Below, in pieces: positions 7,478 to 16,485 of a stretch of 64,000 nt of DNA. The notes below the pieces were generated by a model that was not told the origin of the DNA, made no database searches, and saw only the letters and a program-made list of their open reading frames with translations. Made by a program: the position numbers and the translations under genes. Position 1 is the stretch's first letter; every line of letters begins with the position of its first letter. Source of the stretch: Beijerinckiaceae bacterium (GTDB lineage Bacteria > Pseudomonadota > Alphaproteobacteria > Rhizobiales > Beijerinckiaceae); NCBI GenBank assembly GCA_947370975.1, contig CANBNG010000004.1, positions 124,001 through 188,000 on the forward strand, written 5' to 3'.

Positions 7478-8848
7478 ATGAAAATCGCCATCGTCGGGAC
7501 AGGCATTGCCGGCCATGCGGCAGCACTCGCATTGTCGCAGGCGAGCAATGCCCATGAGATCGTGCTCTATGAGCGCGACCAGCGCCCCGGCGGCCATTCG
7601 GCAACCGTCGACATCGATTACGATGGCGCGCGCATTGCGGTCGATACGGGCTTCATCGTCTATAACGAGAAGAACTACCCCAACCTCACCGCCATGTTCG
7701 CTTATCTCGGTGTGCAGACCCAGCTCTCCGACATGAGCTTTTCGGTTTCGGCGGATCGGGGTCGTTTCGAATGGTGCGGGCAGGATGGCAAGGGCGTGCT
7801 CAACGCGCTTTTTGCGCAGCGGCGCAATATCGTCTCGCCGTCTTTTCTCCTGCTGCTGCTCGAAATCGGCCGATTCCAGAAACAGGCAATCGGCGATGCG
7901 CGACGGGGAACGATCGGCGAGGGCTCGCTGGCCGCTTATCTCGCGCGGCATGGATTCTCGGATCGGCTCCGTCGGGATTATCTCGTGCCGATGGGCGCTG
8001 CGATCTGGTCGACCTCGCCGAAAAAAATGCTCGAATTCCCGGCCTCGAGCTTCATCGAGTTTTTCGACAATCATTGCCTGCTGCAATGGGACCGTCCGCG
8101 CTGGCGCACTGTGACCGGGGGCAGCCGCTCCTATGTGCAAAAGCTGGCGGAACTGTTTGGCCCCTCTTTGCGCATCGGCTGCGGTGTGAGCGCCATCACG
8201 CGCGATGACGAGGGCGTGAACGTTTCGGACACGATGGGTAACACAGAGCGTTACGATCACGTCGTGCTCGCGGCCCATGCACCGGATTCTCTGGCGGTGC
8301 TGGCGGATGCAAGCGTGGAAGAGCGCGAGATCCTGTCTGCCTGCACTTACGCACCCAACGATGTCTGGCTGCATCGCGACACGGCGCTCATGCCAAAGCG
8401 CAAAGCCGCCTGGGCAGCATGGAACTTCCTGCGCGAGGGCGATGCGGATGAGCGCGCCTGCGCGGTCTCTTATTGGATGAACCGCCTGCAGGCGATCGAC
8501 GAGTCAAAGCCGCTGTTTGTTACGCTGAACCCGCCGTTTGAGCCGCGTCCCGAACTCACCTTCGGCCGCTTCAGCTACGATCATCCGCAATTCGACATGC
8601 CGGCCCTGGAGGCCAAGCGCCGCCTGCACGAAATTCAGGGCGTGCGTCGCACCTGGTTTGCAGGCGCCTGGACAGGCCATGGCTTCCATGAGGATGGCTT
8701 GTCGTCCGGCATTTCAGTTGCAGCACGGCTTGGCTGCCCGGCTCCATGGGCGCAAATGCGTGGGGAAGACAGAAGCGCACCCGCTATTCTACACTCACCC
8801 ATCGCCGCGCAAGCATCGCCAAACGCGGCCGAGGAACTCGTACCTTGA
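7478..8848 (+). CDS. FAD/NAD(P)-binding amine-oxidase-like oxidoreductase
   Basis: 456 residues. The N-terminus has a dinucleotide-binding GTGIAGHAAA motif at about residues 7-16, then ERDQRPGGHSATVDIDYDGARIAVDTGFIVYNEKNYPNL, characteristic of the predicted NAD/FAD-binding proteins found beside DUF1365 and cyclopropane fatty acid synthase. The C-terminal GAWTGHGFHEDGLSSG closes the FAD site. Its substrate is not established; membrane fatty-acid modification is likely from its partners. It follows the photolyase by 37 nt, and its TGA overlaps a TTG start of the next gene. Confidence 0.85.
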   Translation: MKIAIVGTGIAGHAAALALSQASNAHEIVLYERDQRPGGHSATVDIDYDGARIAVDTGFIVYNEKNYPNLTAMFAYLGVQTQLSDMSFSVSADRGRFEWCGQDGKGVLNALFAQRRNIVSPSFLLLLLEIGRFQKQAIGDARRGTIGEGSLAAYLARHGFSDRLRRDYLVPMGAAIWSTSPKKMLEFPASSFIEFFDNHCLLQWDRPRWRTVTGGSRSYVQKLAELFGPSLRIGCGVSAITRDDEGVNVSDTMGNTERYDHVVLAAHAPDSLAVLADASVEEREILSACTYAPNDVWLHRDTALMPKRKAAWAAWNFLREGDADERACAVSYWMNRLQAIDESKPLFVTLNPPFEPRPELTFGRFSYDHPQFDMPALEAKRRLHEIQGVRRTWFAGAWTGHGFHEDGLSSGISVAARLGCPAPWAQMRGEDRSAPAILHSPIAAQASPNAAEELVP

Positions 8849-9678
8849 ATGCACAGCCCGTGTCCGTGCCTGATCCAGCCTGCGCCGCGCTTTACCGCGG
8901 CACGGTCATGCATGCGCGGATGAAGCCGGTCGCGCATCGTTTCACCTATCGTGTCTTTTCGCTGCTGGTCGATATCGGCCGGCTGGACGAGCTTGCGCGC
9001 CTCTCGCCGGTCTTTTCAGTCGAGAAGTGGAATCTCCTGTCGTTCAGCGAGCGCGATCATGGCCCGCGCGATGGCGCGCCGCTGCGCGCCTATATCGACG
9101 GGCTGCTAGCCAATGCGGGCGTGTCGATTGCGGGCGGGCGCGTGCTGCTGTTCTGCTATCCGCGCGTGCTGGGGCTCGTCTTCAATCCGCTCTCGATCTA
9201 TTATTGTTATGATGTAGACGGTCAGCTTGCGGCGCTTGTCTACGAAGTGCGCAACACATTCGGCCAGAGCCATTCCTATGTCGCGCCCATCGAGGCGGGG
9301 GAGGCCAATGAGGCCGGTGTGCGGCAAGACCGCGACAAGCTTTTCTATGTCTCGCCCTTCCTCGATATGACCATGCGCTATCATTTCCGCCTGCAGCCCC
9401 CGGGCGAGACCTTGCGCGTGCGCATTCTCGAAACCGATGCGCAGGGACCGATCCTCTCCGCAACCTTCACAGGCCGGCGTCTGGAGGCGACCACGGGCAA
9501 TCTGCTCGCGACCTTCTTCAGCATGCCCCTGCTCACCCTCAAGATCGTGGCCGCCATTCACTGGGAGGCCTTGCGCCTCTGGGTGAAAGGCATGCGCCTT
9601 GTTACCCGCCCTGCCCCGCCCGCGCCCGCAAGCTATCCCGAGCGCCGTGCCGACATCCTTCCGGAAGCCCGCCGATGA
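8845..9678 (+). CDS. DUF1365 family protein
   Basis: I place the start at the TTG at 8845, which overlaps the upstream TGA as TTGA and has GAGGAA 8 nt before it. An in-frame ATG at 8746 would overlap the previous gene by over 100 bases. The product is 277 residues with the family hallmarks ALYRGTVMHARMKPVAHRFTYRVFSL near the start, CYPRVLGLVFNPLSIYYCYD, and VSPFLDMTMRYHFRLQPP. DUF1365 proteins travel with the FAD oxidoreductase and cyclopropane synthase and are thought to act with them in fatty-acid tail modification, but the reaction is not known. Confidence 0.85.
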   Translation: MNAQPVSVPDPACAALYRGTVMHARMKPVAHRFTYRVFSLLVDIGRLDELARLSPVFSVEKWNLLSFSERDHGPRDGAPLRAYIDGLLANAGVSIAGGRVLLFCYPRVLGLVFNPLSIYYCYDVDGQLAALVYEVRNTFGQSHSYVAPIEAGEANEAGVRQDRDKLFYVSPFLDMTMRYHFRLQPPGETLRVRILETDAQGPILSATFTGRRLEATTGNLLATFFSMPLLTLKIVAAIHWEALRLWVKGMRLVTRPAPPAPASYPERRADILPEARR

Positions 9679-10931
9679 ACATGATGACGAGCTCCAGCAC
9701 TCTTTCCAAAGACTGCATATGCGTGACGCGCGCCAATATTGCCGAGGTCGCGCACTCCTATCCTTTCGCCGTGCGTCAGGCCTTCAATTTCGCGCTGATG
9801 CTGGAGCGCGGTCGCCTCGATGTGCACCTGCCCGATGGCCGCGCCCTGCGTTTCGACGCCGGCGCGCCGGGGCCGGAAGCTGCGATGATCATCCATGATC
9901 TCGATTTCGCGCGCCACCTTGCCTCGGGAGGAGAAGTCGGCCTGTCGGAAGCCTTTCTGAAAGGTCAGTGGGAGAGCCCCAACCTCACCCAGTTCCTCGA
10001 ATTGTTCTGCGTGAACCAGCCCGTCATCCAGCGGCTGCTTGAGGGCAAGCCGATCGTGCGCTTCATCCAGCGCGTGCATCACTGGCTCAACCGCAACACC
10101 AAGTCGGGTTCGCGCCGCAACATTCATGCTCATTACGATCTGGGCAACCAATTCTACTCGGCCTGGCTCGACCGCACGATGACCTATTCCTCGGCACTTT
10201 TTGCAGATGGCACGGGTGATCTCGCCAGCGCGCAGACTGAAAAATACCGCGCTCTCGCGCGCGACATCGATCTGCGCCCCGAGCATCATGTGCTCGAAAT
10301 CGGCTGCGGCTGGGGCGGCTTTGCCGAATATGCCGCGCGCGACATCGGCTGCCGCGTGACGGGCCTGACGATCAGCCAGGAGCAATTTGATTTCGCCACT
10401 GCGCGCATGAAGACTGCGGGCCTGAGCGAGCTGGTCAACATCAAGATGCTCGATTACCGCGATGAAACGGGCACTTTCGATCGCATCGCCTCAATTGAAA
10501 TGTTCGAGGCGGTCGGCGAGGAATATTGGCCGATCTATTTCCGCCAACTGCACGACCGGCTGCGGCCCGGCGGCATTGCTGGCCTGCAGGTCATCACGAT
10601 TCAGGAATCCCTGTTCCAGACCTACAAGCGCGAGCTTGATTTCATCCGCCGCTATGTCTTTCCAGGCGGCATGTTGCCCACCCCAACCATCATGCGCGAC
10701 ATGGGCGCCAAACATGGGCTGTCCTTCTCCGGCGAGCTGGTCTTTGGGCATGATTATGCATTGACGCTCAGCCAATGGCGCGACCGTTTCCGCAAGGCGT
10801 GGCCGCAATTGATCCCGCTGGGATTTGACGAGCGATTCCGCCGCCTCTGGGAATATTATCTGGCCTATTGCGAGGCGGGCTTCCGCGCGGGCACGATTGA
10901 TGTTCGCCAGATGGTTTTTGCCAGGACATGA
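9675..10931 (+). CDS. cfa: Cyclopropane-fatty-acyl-phospholipid synthase family methyltransferase
   Basis: 418 residues, starting in an ATGA overlap with the DUF1365 gene. It contains HYDLGNQFYSAWLDRTMTYSSALF, the SAM-binding VLEIGCGWGGFAEYAA and GLTISQEQFDFA, all specific to CFA synthases. These enzymes add a methylene from SAM across the double bond of membrane lipid acyl chains. Lipid modification under singlet oxygen or stationary stress fits its place behind photolyase. A SAM-dependent furan-fatty-acid or other variant role cannot be excluded, since the FAD and DUF1365 neighbours point to extra chemistry. Confidence 0.88.
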   Translation: MNMMTSSSTLSKDCICVTRANIAEVAHSYPFAVRQAFNFALMLERGRLDVHLPDGRALRFDAGAPGPEAAMIIHDLDFARHLASGGEVGLSEAFLKGQWESPNLTQFLELFCVNQPVIQRLLEGKPIVRFIQRVHHWLNRNTKSGSRRNIHAHYDLGNQFYSAWLDRTMTYSSALFADGTGDLASAQTEKYRALARDIDLRPEHHVLEIGCGWGGFAEYAARDIGCRVTGLTISQEQFDFATARMKTAGLSELVNIKMLDYRDETGTFDRIASIEMFEAVGEEYWPIYFRQLHDRLRPGGIAGLQVITIQESLFQTYKRELDFIRRYVFPGGMLPTPTIMRDMGAKHGLSFSGELVFGHDYALTLSQWRDRFRKAWPQLIPLGFDERFRRLWEYYLAYCEAGFRAGTIDVRQMVFART

Positions 10932-12253
10932 GCACGCAGCGCGAAACGGCACGCGCCATTCTGGCCGCCTATGCCCTGCCCGCGCTGCCGCTCGCCATCC
11001 TGACGCTACCGCTCTATGTGCTCGTACCTTCCTTTTATGCGCGCGAGCTCGCCATTCCGATTGCCGCTGTGGGACAGGCACTTCTCGCCGTCCGCTTCGT
11101 CGATGCGCTGTCTGATCCGCTCGTTGGCCTGTTTGCCGACAGGTGGCGGCCGCGCTTTGGGCGGCGTCGGCTGTGGTTTGTCTTGGCAAGTCTGCCGACA
11201 GCCCTTGCCGCCTTCCTCGTCTTCACGCCGCCCCAAGGCGCGGGCGTGTTCTATCTGATGCTCTGGGGGATTGTGGTCTCGGTGGCCTCGACCGCAGCGC
11301 TCGTGCCCTACACAGCCTGGGGCGCTGAGCTTTCGACCAGCTATGCCGGGCGGGCCCGCATTGCAGGCTGGCGCGAGATCACGGCGCTGATTGGCACGCT
11401 GCTCGCGTTGTTTGCGCAAGTTCTCGTGCCGCTGGCAGGCTTTCCGGGCGAGCGCGCCGTGCTTCTGGCACTCGGCATCTGCGTTCTGGCCCTCCTGCCG
11501 GTGACGGCGCTGATTGCCGTCGCGCGCGTGCCCGAGCCCGTGGATCTCTCGGTGGCGCGCCTCTCGCTGCGCGACGGGCTTGTCCATATGCGCGCGAACA
11601 GGCCGTTCCTGCGGCTCATCCTCGCCTTTCTGCTCAACGGCTTTGCCAATGGCTTTCCCGCGACCCTGTTTCTTTTCTATGTGAGCGAGAAGCTTGGCGC
11701 GGGTGATGCGGCGGGGCCCTTGCTCGTCCTCTATTTCCTGTGTGGCATAGCCGGCGTGCCGCTGTGGTTGCGGCTCGCGCAACGGCTGACGAAACATCGC
11801 GCCTGGTGCATCGCGATGTTGATCGCCTGCGGTTTCTTTCTGCCCGCGACTTTCCTCGGGCCCGGGGATCTTGGCGCCTTCGCGCTGGTATGTATCGGCA
11901 CGGGCTTTGCGCTCGGCGCAGATCTCATGCTGCCGCCTGCCATTCAGGCCGATGTGATCGATGTCGATACCGCCGCCTCGGGCGAGCAGCGCAGCGGGCT
12001 TTATTTCGCGGCCTGGGGCCTTGCCACAAAACTCGCGCTCGCGCTGGCAGTCGGGATCGCCTTCCCGCTGCTGAGCCTGGCAGGGTTTGATCCGGCAGCA
12101 GGCCTGCGCGCAGAAAGCGGGCTCCTGATGCTGGCCGTTCTCTACGCGGGTCTGCCGATTGTCCTGAAGCTCGCAGCTATCGCGCTGATGTGGAACTTCC
12201 CGCTCGATGCAGAGGCGCACGCAAAATTGCGCGCGCAGATCGAAGCCCAATGA
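10928..12253 (+). CDS. MFS transporter, GPH/MelB-like cation symporter family
   Basis: 441 residues and strongly hydrophobic with about 12 predicted membrane helices. The N-terminal half has DALSDPLVGLFADRW followed by RFGRRRLWFV, the pattern of the glycoside-pentoside-hexuronide symporters. It begins in an ATGA overlap with cfa, so it is the last member of the translationally coupled series. MFS proteins of this kind commonly end this photolyase/cfa cluster. The substrate is unknown; a role at the membrane linked to lipid modification is more likely than sugar import. Confidence 0.8.
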   Translation: MSTQRETARAILAAYALPALPLAILTLPLYVLVPSFYARELAIPIAAVGQALLAVRFVDALSDPLVGLFADRWRPRFGRRRLWFVLASLPTALAAFLVFTPPQGAGVFYLMLWGIVVSVASTAALVPYTAWGAELSTSYAGRARIAGWREITALIGTLLALFAQVLVPLAGFPGERAVLLALGICVLALLPVTALIAVARVPEPVDLSVARLSLRDGLVHMRANRPFLRLILAFLLNGFANGFPATLFLFYVSEKLGAGDAAGPLLVLYFLCGIAGVPLWLRLAQRLTKHRAWCIAMLIACGFFLPATFLGPGDLGAFALVCIGTGFALGADLMLPPAIQADVIDVDTAASGEQRSGLYFAAWGLATKLALALAVGIAFPLLSLAGFDPAAGLRAESGLLMLAVLYAGLPIVLKLAAIALMWNFPLDAEAHAKLRAQIEAQ

Positions 12254-12257
12254 CTGT

Positions 12258-12270
12258 GGCGCGAAGCGCC
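12258..12270. terminator. Small hairpin at convergent gene ends
   Basis: GGCGC-GAA-GCGCC sits between the MFS stop and the end of the SDR gene. It is a weak structure without a T-run; position between convergent genes is the main support. Confidence 0.25.
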
Positions 12271-13049
12271 TATCGTCCGGTGGTCTTGGAAACCAGCCAG
12301 AAATAGGCGCTGTAGGGCAGCATGTTGATGGCCTTGAGAAGCCAGGCCATGCGACGCGGAAAGGCAATCTCGAAACCACCGCGCTCGAACCCGTCGATGA
12401 TGCGCGCGCCCGCTTCTTCCACGGAGATCAGGAAGGGCATGGGGAAATCATTCTGGTCGGTCAGCGGCGTTTTCACAAAGCCCGGCGAGACCAGCTGAAG
12501 GTTGATGCCAAGCTTGTCGAGATCGAATTTCAGTGCCTCACACATGGCGATGAGCGCGGCTTTCGAGGCGGAATAGGCAATCGCGCGCGGCAGGCCGCCA
12601 TAGCCGGCTACCGAGCCATTCACTGCAATCTGGCCGCGCCCGCGCGTCTTCATCGCGCGCACCAAGGGGCCGATGAGATTGATCGTCCCCTCGACATTGG
12701 TGGCAAACGTCTTGCGAAATCCATCGCCGCCAAAATCGGCGTCACTGTCAGGAAAGAACGTGCCGACGTTGAGAAAAGCCAGCGCCAGCGGACCATGGTG
12801 CGCCTCGACATAGGCCACGAGCGCCTCCATGGCGGCGCGGTCGGTGACATCGCCCACCATGGGAATGATTGTGGAGCCAGCAGAGGCAGCCTGATCGGCA
12901 AGGCCAGACAAGGCCTCAGCACGCCGTGCAACCGCAATGACCCGGAAGCCCTTGGCAGCAAGCTGGCGCGCCACTTCCGCACCGATCCCGGAGCTTGCCC
13001 CGCTGACCAGCGCAAGCCCGTCGCTGGGCTTGGCGCGGTAAGCGATCAG
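12270..13049 (-). CDS. Short-chain dehydrogenase/reductase, probable CTG start
   Basis: The usual start choice, a GTG at 12974, would delete the cofactor motif. Reading upstream in frame gives LALVSGASSGIGAEV directly joined to ARQLAAKGF, so translation must begin earlier. No ATG, GTG or TTG exists there. A CTG at 13047-13049 overlaps the TGA of the chrR-like gene (CTGA) and has GGAGAG 5 nt upstream, giving 259 residues. The protein then has the full SDR set: GASSGIG, NVG, NGSVAGYGG with a catalytic Ser, and YSASK. It is an NAD(P)-dependent oxidoreductase of the DltE/YbbO-like kind, coupled to the ChrR-like gene. The substrate is unknown. Confidence 0.75.
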   Translation of the reverse strand: MIAYRAKPSDGLALVSGASSGIGAEVARQLAAKGFRVIAVARRAEALSGLADQAASAGSTIIPMVGDVTDRAAMEALVAYVEAHHGPLALAFLNVGTFFPDSDADFGGDGFRKTFATNVEGTINLIGPLVRAMKTRGRGQIAVNGSVAGYGGLPRAIAYSASKAALIAMCEALKFDLDKLGINLQLVSPGFVKTPLTDQNDFPMPFLISVEEAGARIIDGFERGGFEIAFPRRMAWLLKAINMLPYSAYFWLVSKTTGR

Positions 13050-13717
13050 CGCCGCTCTCCAAAGAAACGCTCGACCAGACGACCAAAGGTGCCTGTGAGA
13101 TGGAGAGGGGCGTCGGTCACGGCAAAGCAGATGCAGTCTTCGCCCGCATCGGTGATCGGATTGTGGTCGAGATCGGCTTCGGCAATGGCAATATCGCCAC
13201 GACCGTAATGGCCGGTGGTGTCGGAGAACGCGCCCTTGAGCACGAGCGTGATTTCCGAGCCTTCATGCGTATGCGAGGGCATGCGGCGACCGGCGCGGAC
13301 CCAAAGCAGGCTGGCGTCGCCCCGATCCTTGTCCTCGATGCGGAATTCCTTCACGCCAGGCAGCTTGGTGCGCCAGCGGATGGCCTCAAGATCCTGACCC
13401 AGATAATGGCGCAAGGGAGAGGGAAGAATGGACGAGCCTGGCAGAGCGCGCGTCGGCGCACTCAAGACGGGGGCCATGTCGAAGATCGCGGCCAGCTTCT
13501 CGTCGCGGCGGCTGATGGGCTCGGGCGCAACCGCTGACAATTCGCTGGCGGCCAGACTTTCAAGCGAGGCGACGAAGCGCCGCGAGTCCGGCTTCAGCAC
13601 GAGATGGGATGCCACAAGGGCATGCAGGCTGGGGTCAAGCGTCCCGGCGCTATAGGCCGCCAGCAAGGCGTCCACAGGTTGCGCCGTCAGTTCGGAACCC
13701 TGAATATCGCGTTTCAC
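13046..13717 (-). CDS. ChrR-like cupin anti-sigma factor with degenerate zinc site
   Basis: 223 residues from a GTG start with AGGGA 6 nt upstream. The N-terminal anti-sigma-like domain (about 1-60) aligns with ChrR (ALLAAYSAGTLDPSLHALVASHL), but the HxxxCxxC zinc motif reads H38-x3-K42-x2-S45, with both cysteines gone. The C-terminal cupin keeps the metal ligands of the pattern PSHTHEGSE and a later LDHNP. In Rhodobacter ChrR holds the ECF sigma factor SigE and releases it upon singlet oxygen. Here no sigma gene lies upstream; the next gene is cysteine synthase on the other strand. It may be a cupin sensor or enzyme that has lost the anti-sigma function. Confidence 0.72.
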   Translation of the reverse strand: MKRDIQGSELTAQPVDALLAAYSAGTLDPSLHALVASHLVLKPDSRRFVASLESLAASELSAVAPEPISRRDEKLAAIFDMAPVLSAPTRALPGSSILPSPLRHYLGQDLEAIRWRTKLPGVKEFRIEDKDRGDASLLWVRAGRRMPSHTHEGSEITLVLKGAFSDTTGHYGRGDIAIAEADLDHNPITDAGEDCICFAVTDAPLHLTGTFGRLVERFFGERR

Positions 13718-13744
13718 GTCGTATCCCTGCCAAGATCACTGTCG

Positions 13745-13766
13745 CCAGACCTACGATAAAGTCTGG
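13745..13766. promoter_or_regulatory. Dyad between divergent chrR-like and cysteine synthase genes
   Basis: CCAGAC-N10-GTCTGG lies in the 190-base divergent region. It could be an operator or a leader stem; no regulator is known to fit it. Confidence 0.3.
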
Positions 13767-13907
13767 CTCATCGCCCGAATAGATGTCGTCCGGGCTGTTA
13801 CGCGGCATTCTCAAGACTGGATCACTTGACCGTGAGACAAAGACTCACAACATCTGATCCAAACCGCAGAAAATCCCGAACAGGCCGCTCGTTTCAAGAG
13901 AAATCTG

Positions 13908-14939
13908 ATGCAGACCCAGCCCGACGTTCTGGCCGCCATCGGCCAGACCCCCCTGATCAAGCTTCGCCACGCGTCGGAGGCCACCGGCTGCACGATCCTC
14001 GGCAAGGCGGAATTCATGAACCCGGGCGGGTCCGTGAAGGACCGCGCGGCGCTCGCCATCGTGCGCGACGCCATGGCCAGCGGGGCGCTCAAACCCGGCG
14101 GGCTCATTGTGGAGGGTACGGCTGGCAACACTGGGATCGGTCTGGCCATGGTCGGCAATGCGCTCGGCTTCCGGACCGTGATCGTCATCCCCGACACGCA
14201 GTCTCAGGAGAAGAGAGATCTCCTCCGCCTGCAAGGAGCCGAGCTGATTGAAGTGCCGGCCGTCCCTTATTCCAACCCCAATAATTATGTGAAGCTTTCA
14301 GGCCGACTGGCGCAGCGGCTGGCGGGCGAGCACCCCCAGGGCGCAATCTGGGCGAACCAGTTCGACAATATCGCCAACCGGCGCGGCCATTACGAGACCA
14401 CTGGCCCGGAGATTTTCGCGCAAACCGCTGGCCGCATCGACGGCTTCACCTGCGCTGTCGGAACAGGTGGCACGCTGGCTGGCGTCGGCATGGCGCTGAA
14501 AGAGCGCAAGCCCACAGTCAAGATTGCCTTGTCCGATCCGATGGGCGCGGCGCTCTATCATTTTTATGCGCACGGCGTGCTCAAGGCGGAGGGCTCCTCG
14601 ATCACCGAGGGCATCGGCCAGGGCCGCATCACGGCCAATCTCGAAGATGCACCAATCGACATGGCCTTCCAGATCACGGACGAGGAGGCCCTGCCCGTCC
14701 TCTTCGATCTCGCCGAACATGAGGGCATGTTGCTTGGCGGATCAGCAGGCATCAACATTGCGGGCGCGATGCGCCTTGCCCGCGAGATGGGACCGGGACA
14801 TGTGATCGTGACGATCCTGTGCGACGGCGGCGTGCGCTATGGCTCGAAACTCTACAACCCCGCCTTCCTGCGCGAGAAGAACCTCCCCGTCCCGCGCTGG
14901 CTGGAAAACGGCCCCGCGATCACGCCCGATTTCGTTTGA
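13908..14939 (+). CDS. cysK: Cysteine synthase (O-acetylserine sulfhydrylase family)
   Basis: 343 residues, a little longer than E. coli CysK. The PLP lysine is K44 in NPGGSVKDRA; EGTAGNTGIG forms the substrate loop (here T-A-G-N-T-G rather than TSGNTG), and VGTGGTLAGVG binds the PLP phosphate. It joins sulfide to O-acetylserine to make cysteine. The altered substrate loop and extended C-terminus match a PLP-dependent branch often annotated as cysteine synthase A in alphaproteobacteria. The gene stands alone, divergent from the ChrR-like gene. Confidence 0.85.
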   Translation: MQTQPDVLAAIGQTPLIKLRHASEATGCTILGKAEFMNPGGSVKDRAALAIVRDAMASGALKPGGLIVEGTAGNTGIGLAMVGNALGFRTVIVIPDTQSQEKRDLLRLQGAELIEVPAVPYSNPNNYVKLSGRLAQRLAGEHPQGAIWANQFDNIANRRGHYETTGPEIFAQTAGRIDGFTCAVGTGGTLAGVGMALKERKPTVKIALSDPMGAALYHFYAHGVLKAEGSSITEGIGQGRITANLEDAPIDMAFQITDEEALPVLFDLAEHEGMLLGGSAGINIAGAMRLAREMGPGHVIVTILCDGGVRYGSKLYNPAFLREKNLPVPRWLENGPAITPDFV

Positions 14940-14985
14940 GCTGGAGCGTACACTCGTAAAGCTACGCTTGGTTAATGCCATAACG

Positions 14986-16485
14986 ATGCAACACTGGCTC
15001 GTGCAATCAAAACCGAGCGCAGATATGCCTGTTCGTGTGGGGCGAAAGTACCAGCATCTCGTCGAGCCGAGCCCATGCCCATGCTGCGACCCAAGGCTGC
15101 GCGATTTCACGCTGCGGGTGAACGCCGACCTCTCCCGCCGGGGATTCCTTTCAGGGATCGGCGCGGCTGCCGCAAGTCTCGGCTTGCCAATATCCGGAAC
15201 CCGGGCCCAACCTGCACAGCCGACCGGCATCATGTTCGAGAATGTCCGCATTTTTGACGGCTCGGAGCAGCTGACCGCGCCCTCAAACATTCTTGTCATC
15301 GGAAACATAATAGCCGCGATCTCGACAGCTCCCATCCAGTCGCCTGCCGAGATAAGCCTGACCCGGATCGAAGGCCGTGGACGAACTTTGATGCCCGGGC
15401 TTATTGACGCCCACGTGCATCTGATGTTCGAGACCCTGCCGCAGGCCGCAATTCTGACCTCCGACATCGGCTATTTGAATGTCGCAGCCGTCAAAGCTGC
15501 CTCCGACACGCTTATGCGCGGCTTTACCAGCGTGCGCGATCTCGGCGGGCCGGTCTTTGGCCTCAAGCGCGGGATCGATCAAGGGCTAACCGCGGGTCCG
15601 CGCATCTGGCCGGCGGGCGCTTTCATCTCGCAATCAGGCGGACATGGCGATTTCCGTCTGCCAAACGATCTGCCCGCGCAACATGATCAATTCACCTACA
15701 GCGAGCGCATCGGCGGTGCGGCAATTGCCGACAGCCCGAGCCTTGTCCGCCAACGCGCCCGAGAGCAATTGGCGCTTGGCGCATCGCAGATCAAAATGAT
15801 GGCGGGGGGCGGTGTCGCCTCGAGCTATGACCCGCTCGATGTAACCCAATATACAGTCCCGGAATTGCGCGCGGGCGTGGAAGCCGCTCAAAATTGGGGG
15901 ACTTATGTAACGGTGCACGCCTATACCCCGCGCGCCGTGCGACAGGCTGTAGAAGCTGGGGTGGCATGCATCGAACACGGCCAGCTGCTCGATGAGTCCA
16001 CTGTCGAGCTGATGGCGGAGAAAAACATCTGGTGGAGCCTGCAACCTTTTCTCGACGATCGCCCCTCCGCCTATCCAGAGGGCTCGCCAAACCGGCGCAA
16101 ACAGCTCGAAATGTTTGCTGGAACCGATCGCGCCTATGGGCTGATAAAGAAATACGGACTTCGCACCGGATGGGGTACCGACACATTGTTCGATCCCAAG
16201 GCGGCAGCCCTTAAAGGGGCGCAACTGACCAAGATGGTGCGCTGGTACACACCGGCGCAGGTGCTGAAAATGGCCACCGCCGACAATGCCGCCTTGCTTG
16301 CGTTGTCTGGCCAGCGCACACCTTATGAAGGCGCGGTTGGCATCGTGAAGGTGGGCGCGCTGGCCGATCTTCTCTTGGTAGATGGCGATCCGATCGCAAA
16401 TATCAGTCTGCTGGAGGATCCCGACAAGAACCTCGCGGCAATCGTCAAGGACGGCAAGATCGTCAAACTCACCCGAAGCGGATGA
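14986..16485 (+). CDS. Exported amidohydrolase (Tat signal, imidazolonepropionase/prolidase-like)
   Basis: About 499 residues from the ATG at 14986; an ATG at 15025 is an alternative, and a longer frame to 14839 would overlap cysteine synthase. After a cysteine-rich stretch (CPCC, roughly residues 27-30) comes a twin-arginine segment SRRGFLSGIGAAAASLGL. The mature domain has the metal site HVH (LIDAHVHLMFE), KMMAGGGV, a histidine in VTVHAY, CIEHGQ, and a catalytic Asp in GWGTD. Relatives hydrolyse cyclic amides or Xaa-Pro dipeptides. Placing CPCC before the Tat motif is odd and may bind metal or simply lie in an extended n-region. Confidence 0.75.
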   Translation: MQHWLVQSKPSADMPVRVGRKYQHLVEPSPCPCCDPRLRDFTLRVNADLSRRGFLSGIGAAAASLGLPISGTRAQPAQPTGIMFENVRIFDGSEQLTAPSNILVIGNIIAAISTAPIQSPAEISLTRIEGRGRTLMPGLIDAHVHLMFETLPQAAILTSDIGYLNVAAVKAASDTLMRGFTSVRDLGGPVFGLKRGIDQGLTAGPRIWPAGAFISQSGGHGDFRLPNDLPAQHDQFTYSERIGGAAIADSPSLVRQRAREQLALGASQIKMMAGGGVASSYDPLDVTQYTVPELRAGVEAAQNWGTYVTVHAYTPRAVRQAVEAGVACIEHGQLLDESTVELMAEKNIWWSLQPFLDDRPSAYPEGSPNRRKQLEMFAGTDRAYGLIKKYGLRTGWGTDTLFDPKAAALKGAQLTKMVRWYTPAQVLKMATADNAALLALSGQRTPYEGAVGIVKVGALADLLLVDGDPIANISLLEDPDKNLAAIVKDGKIVKLTRSG

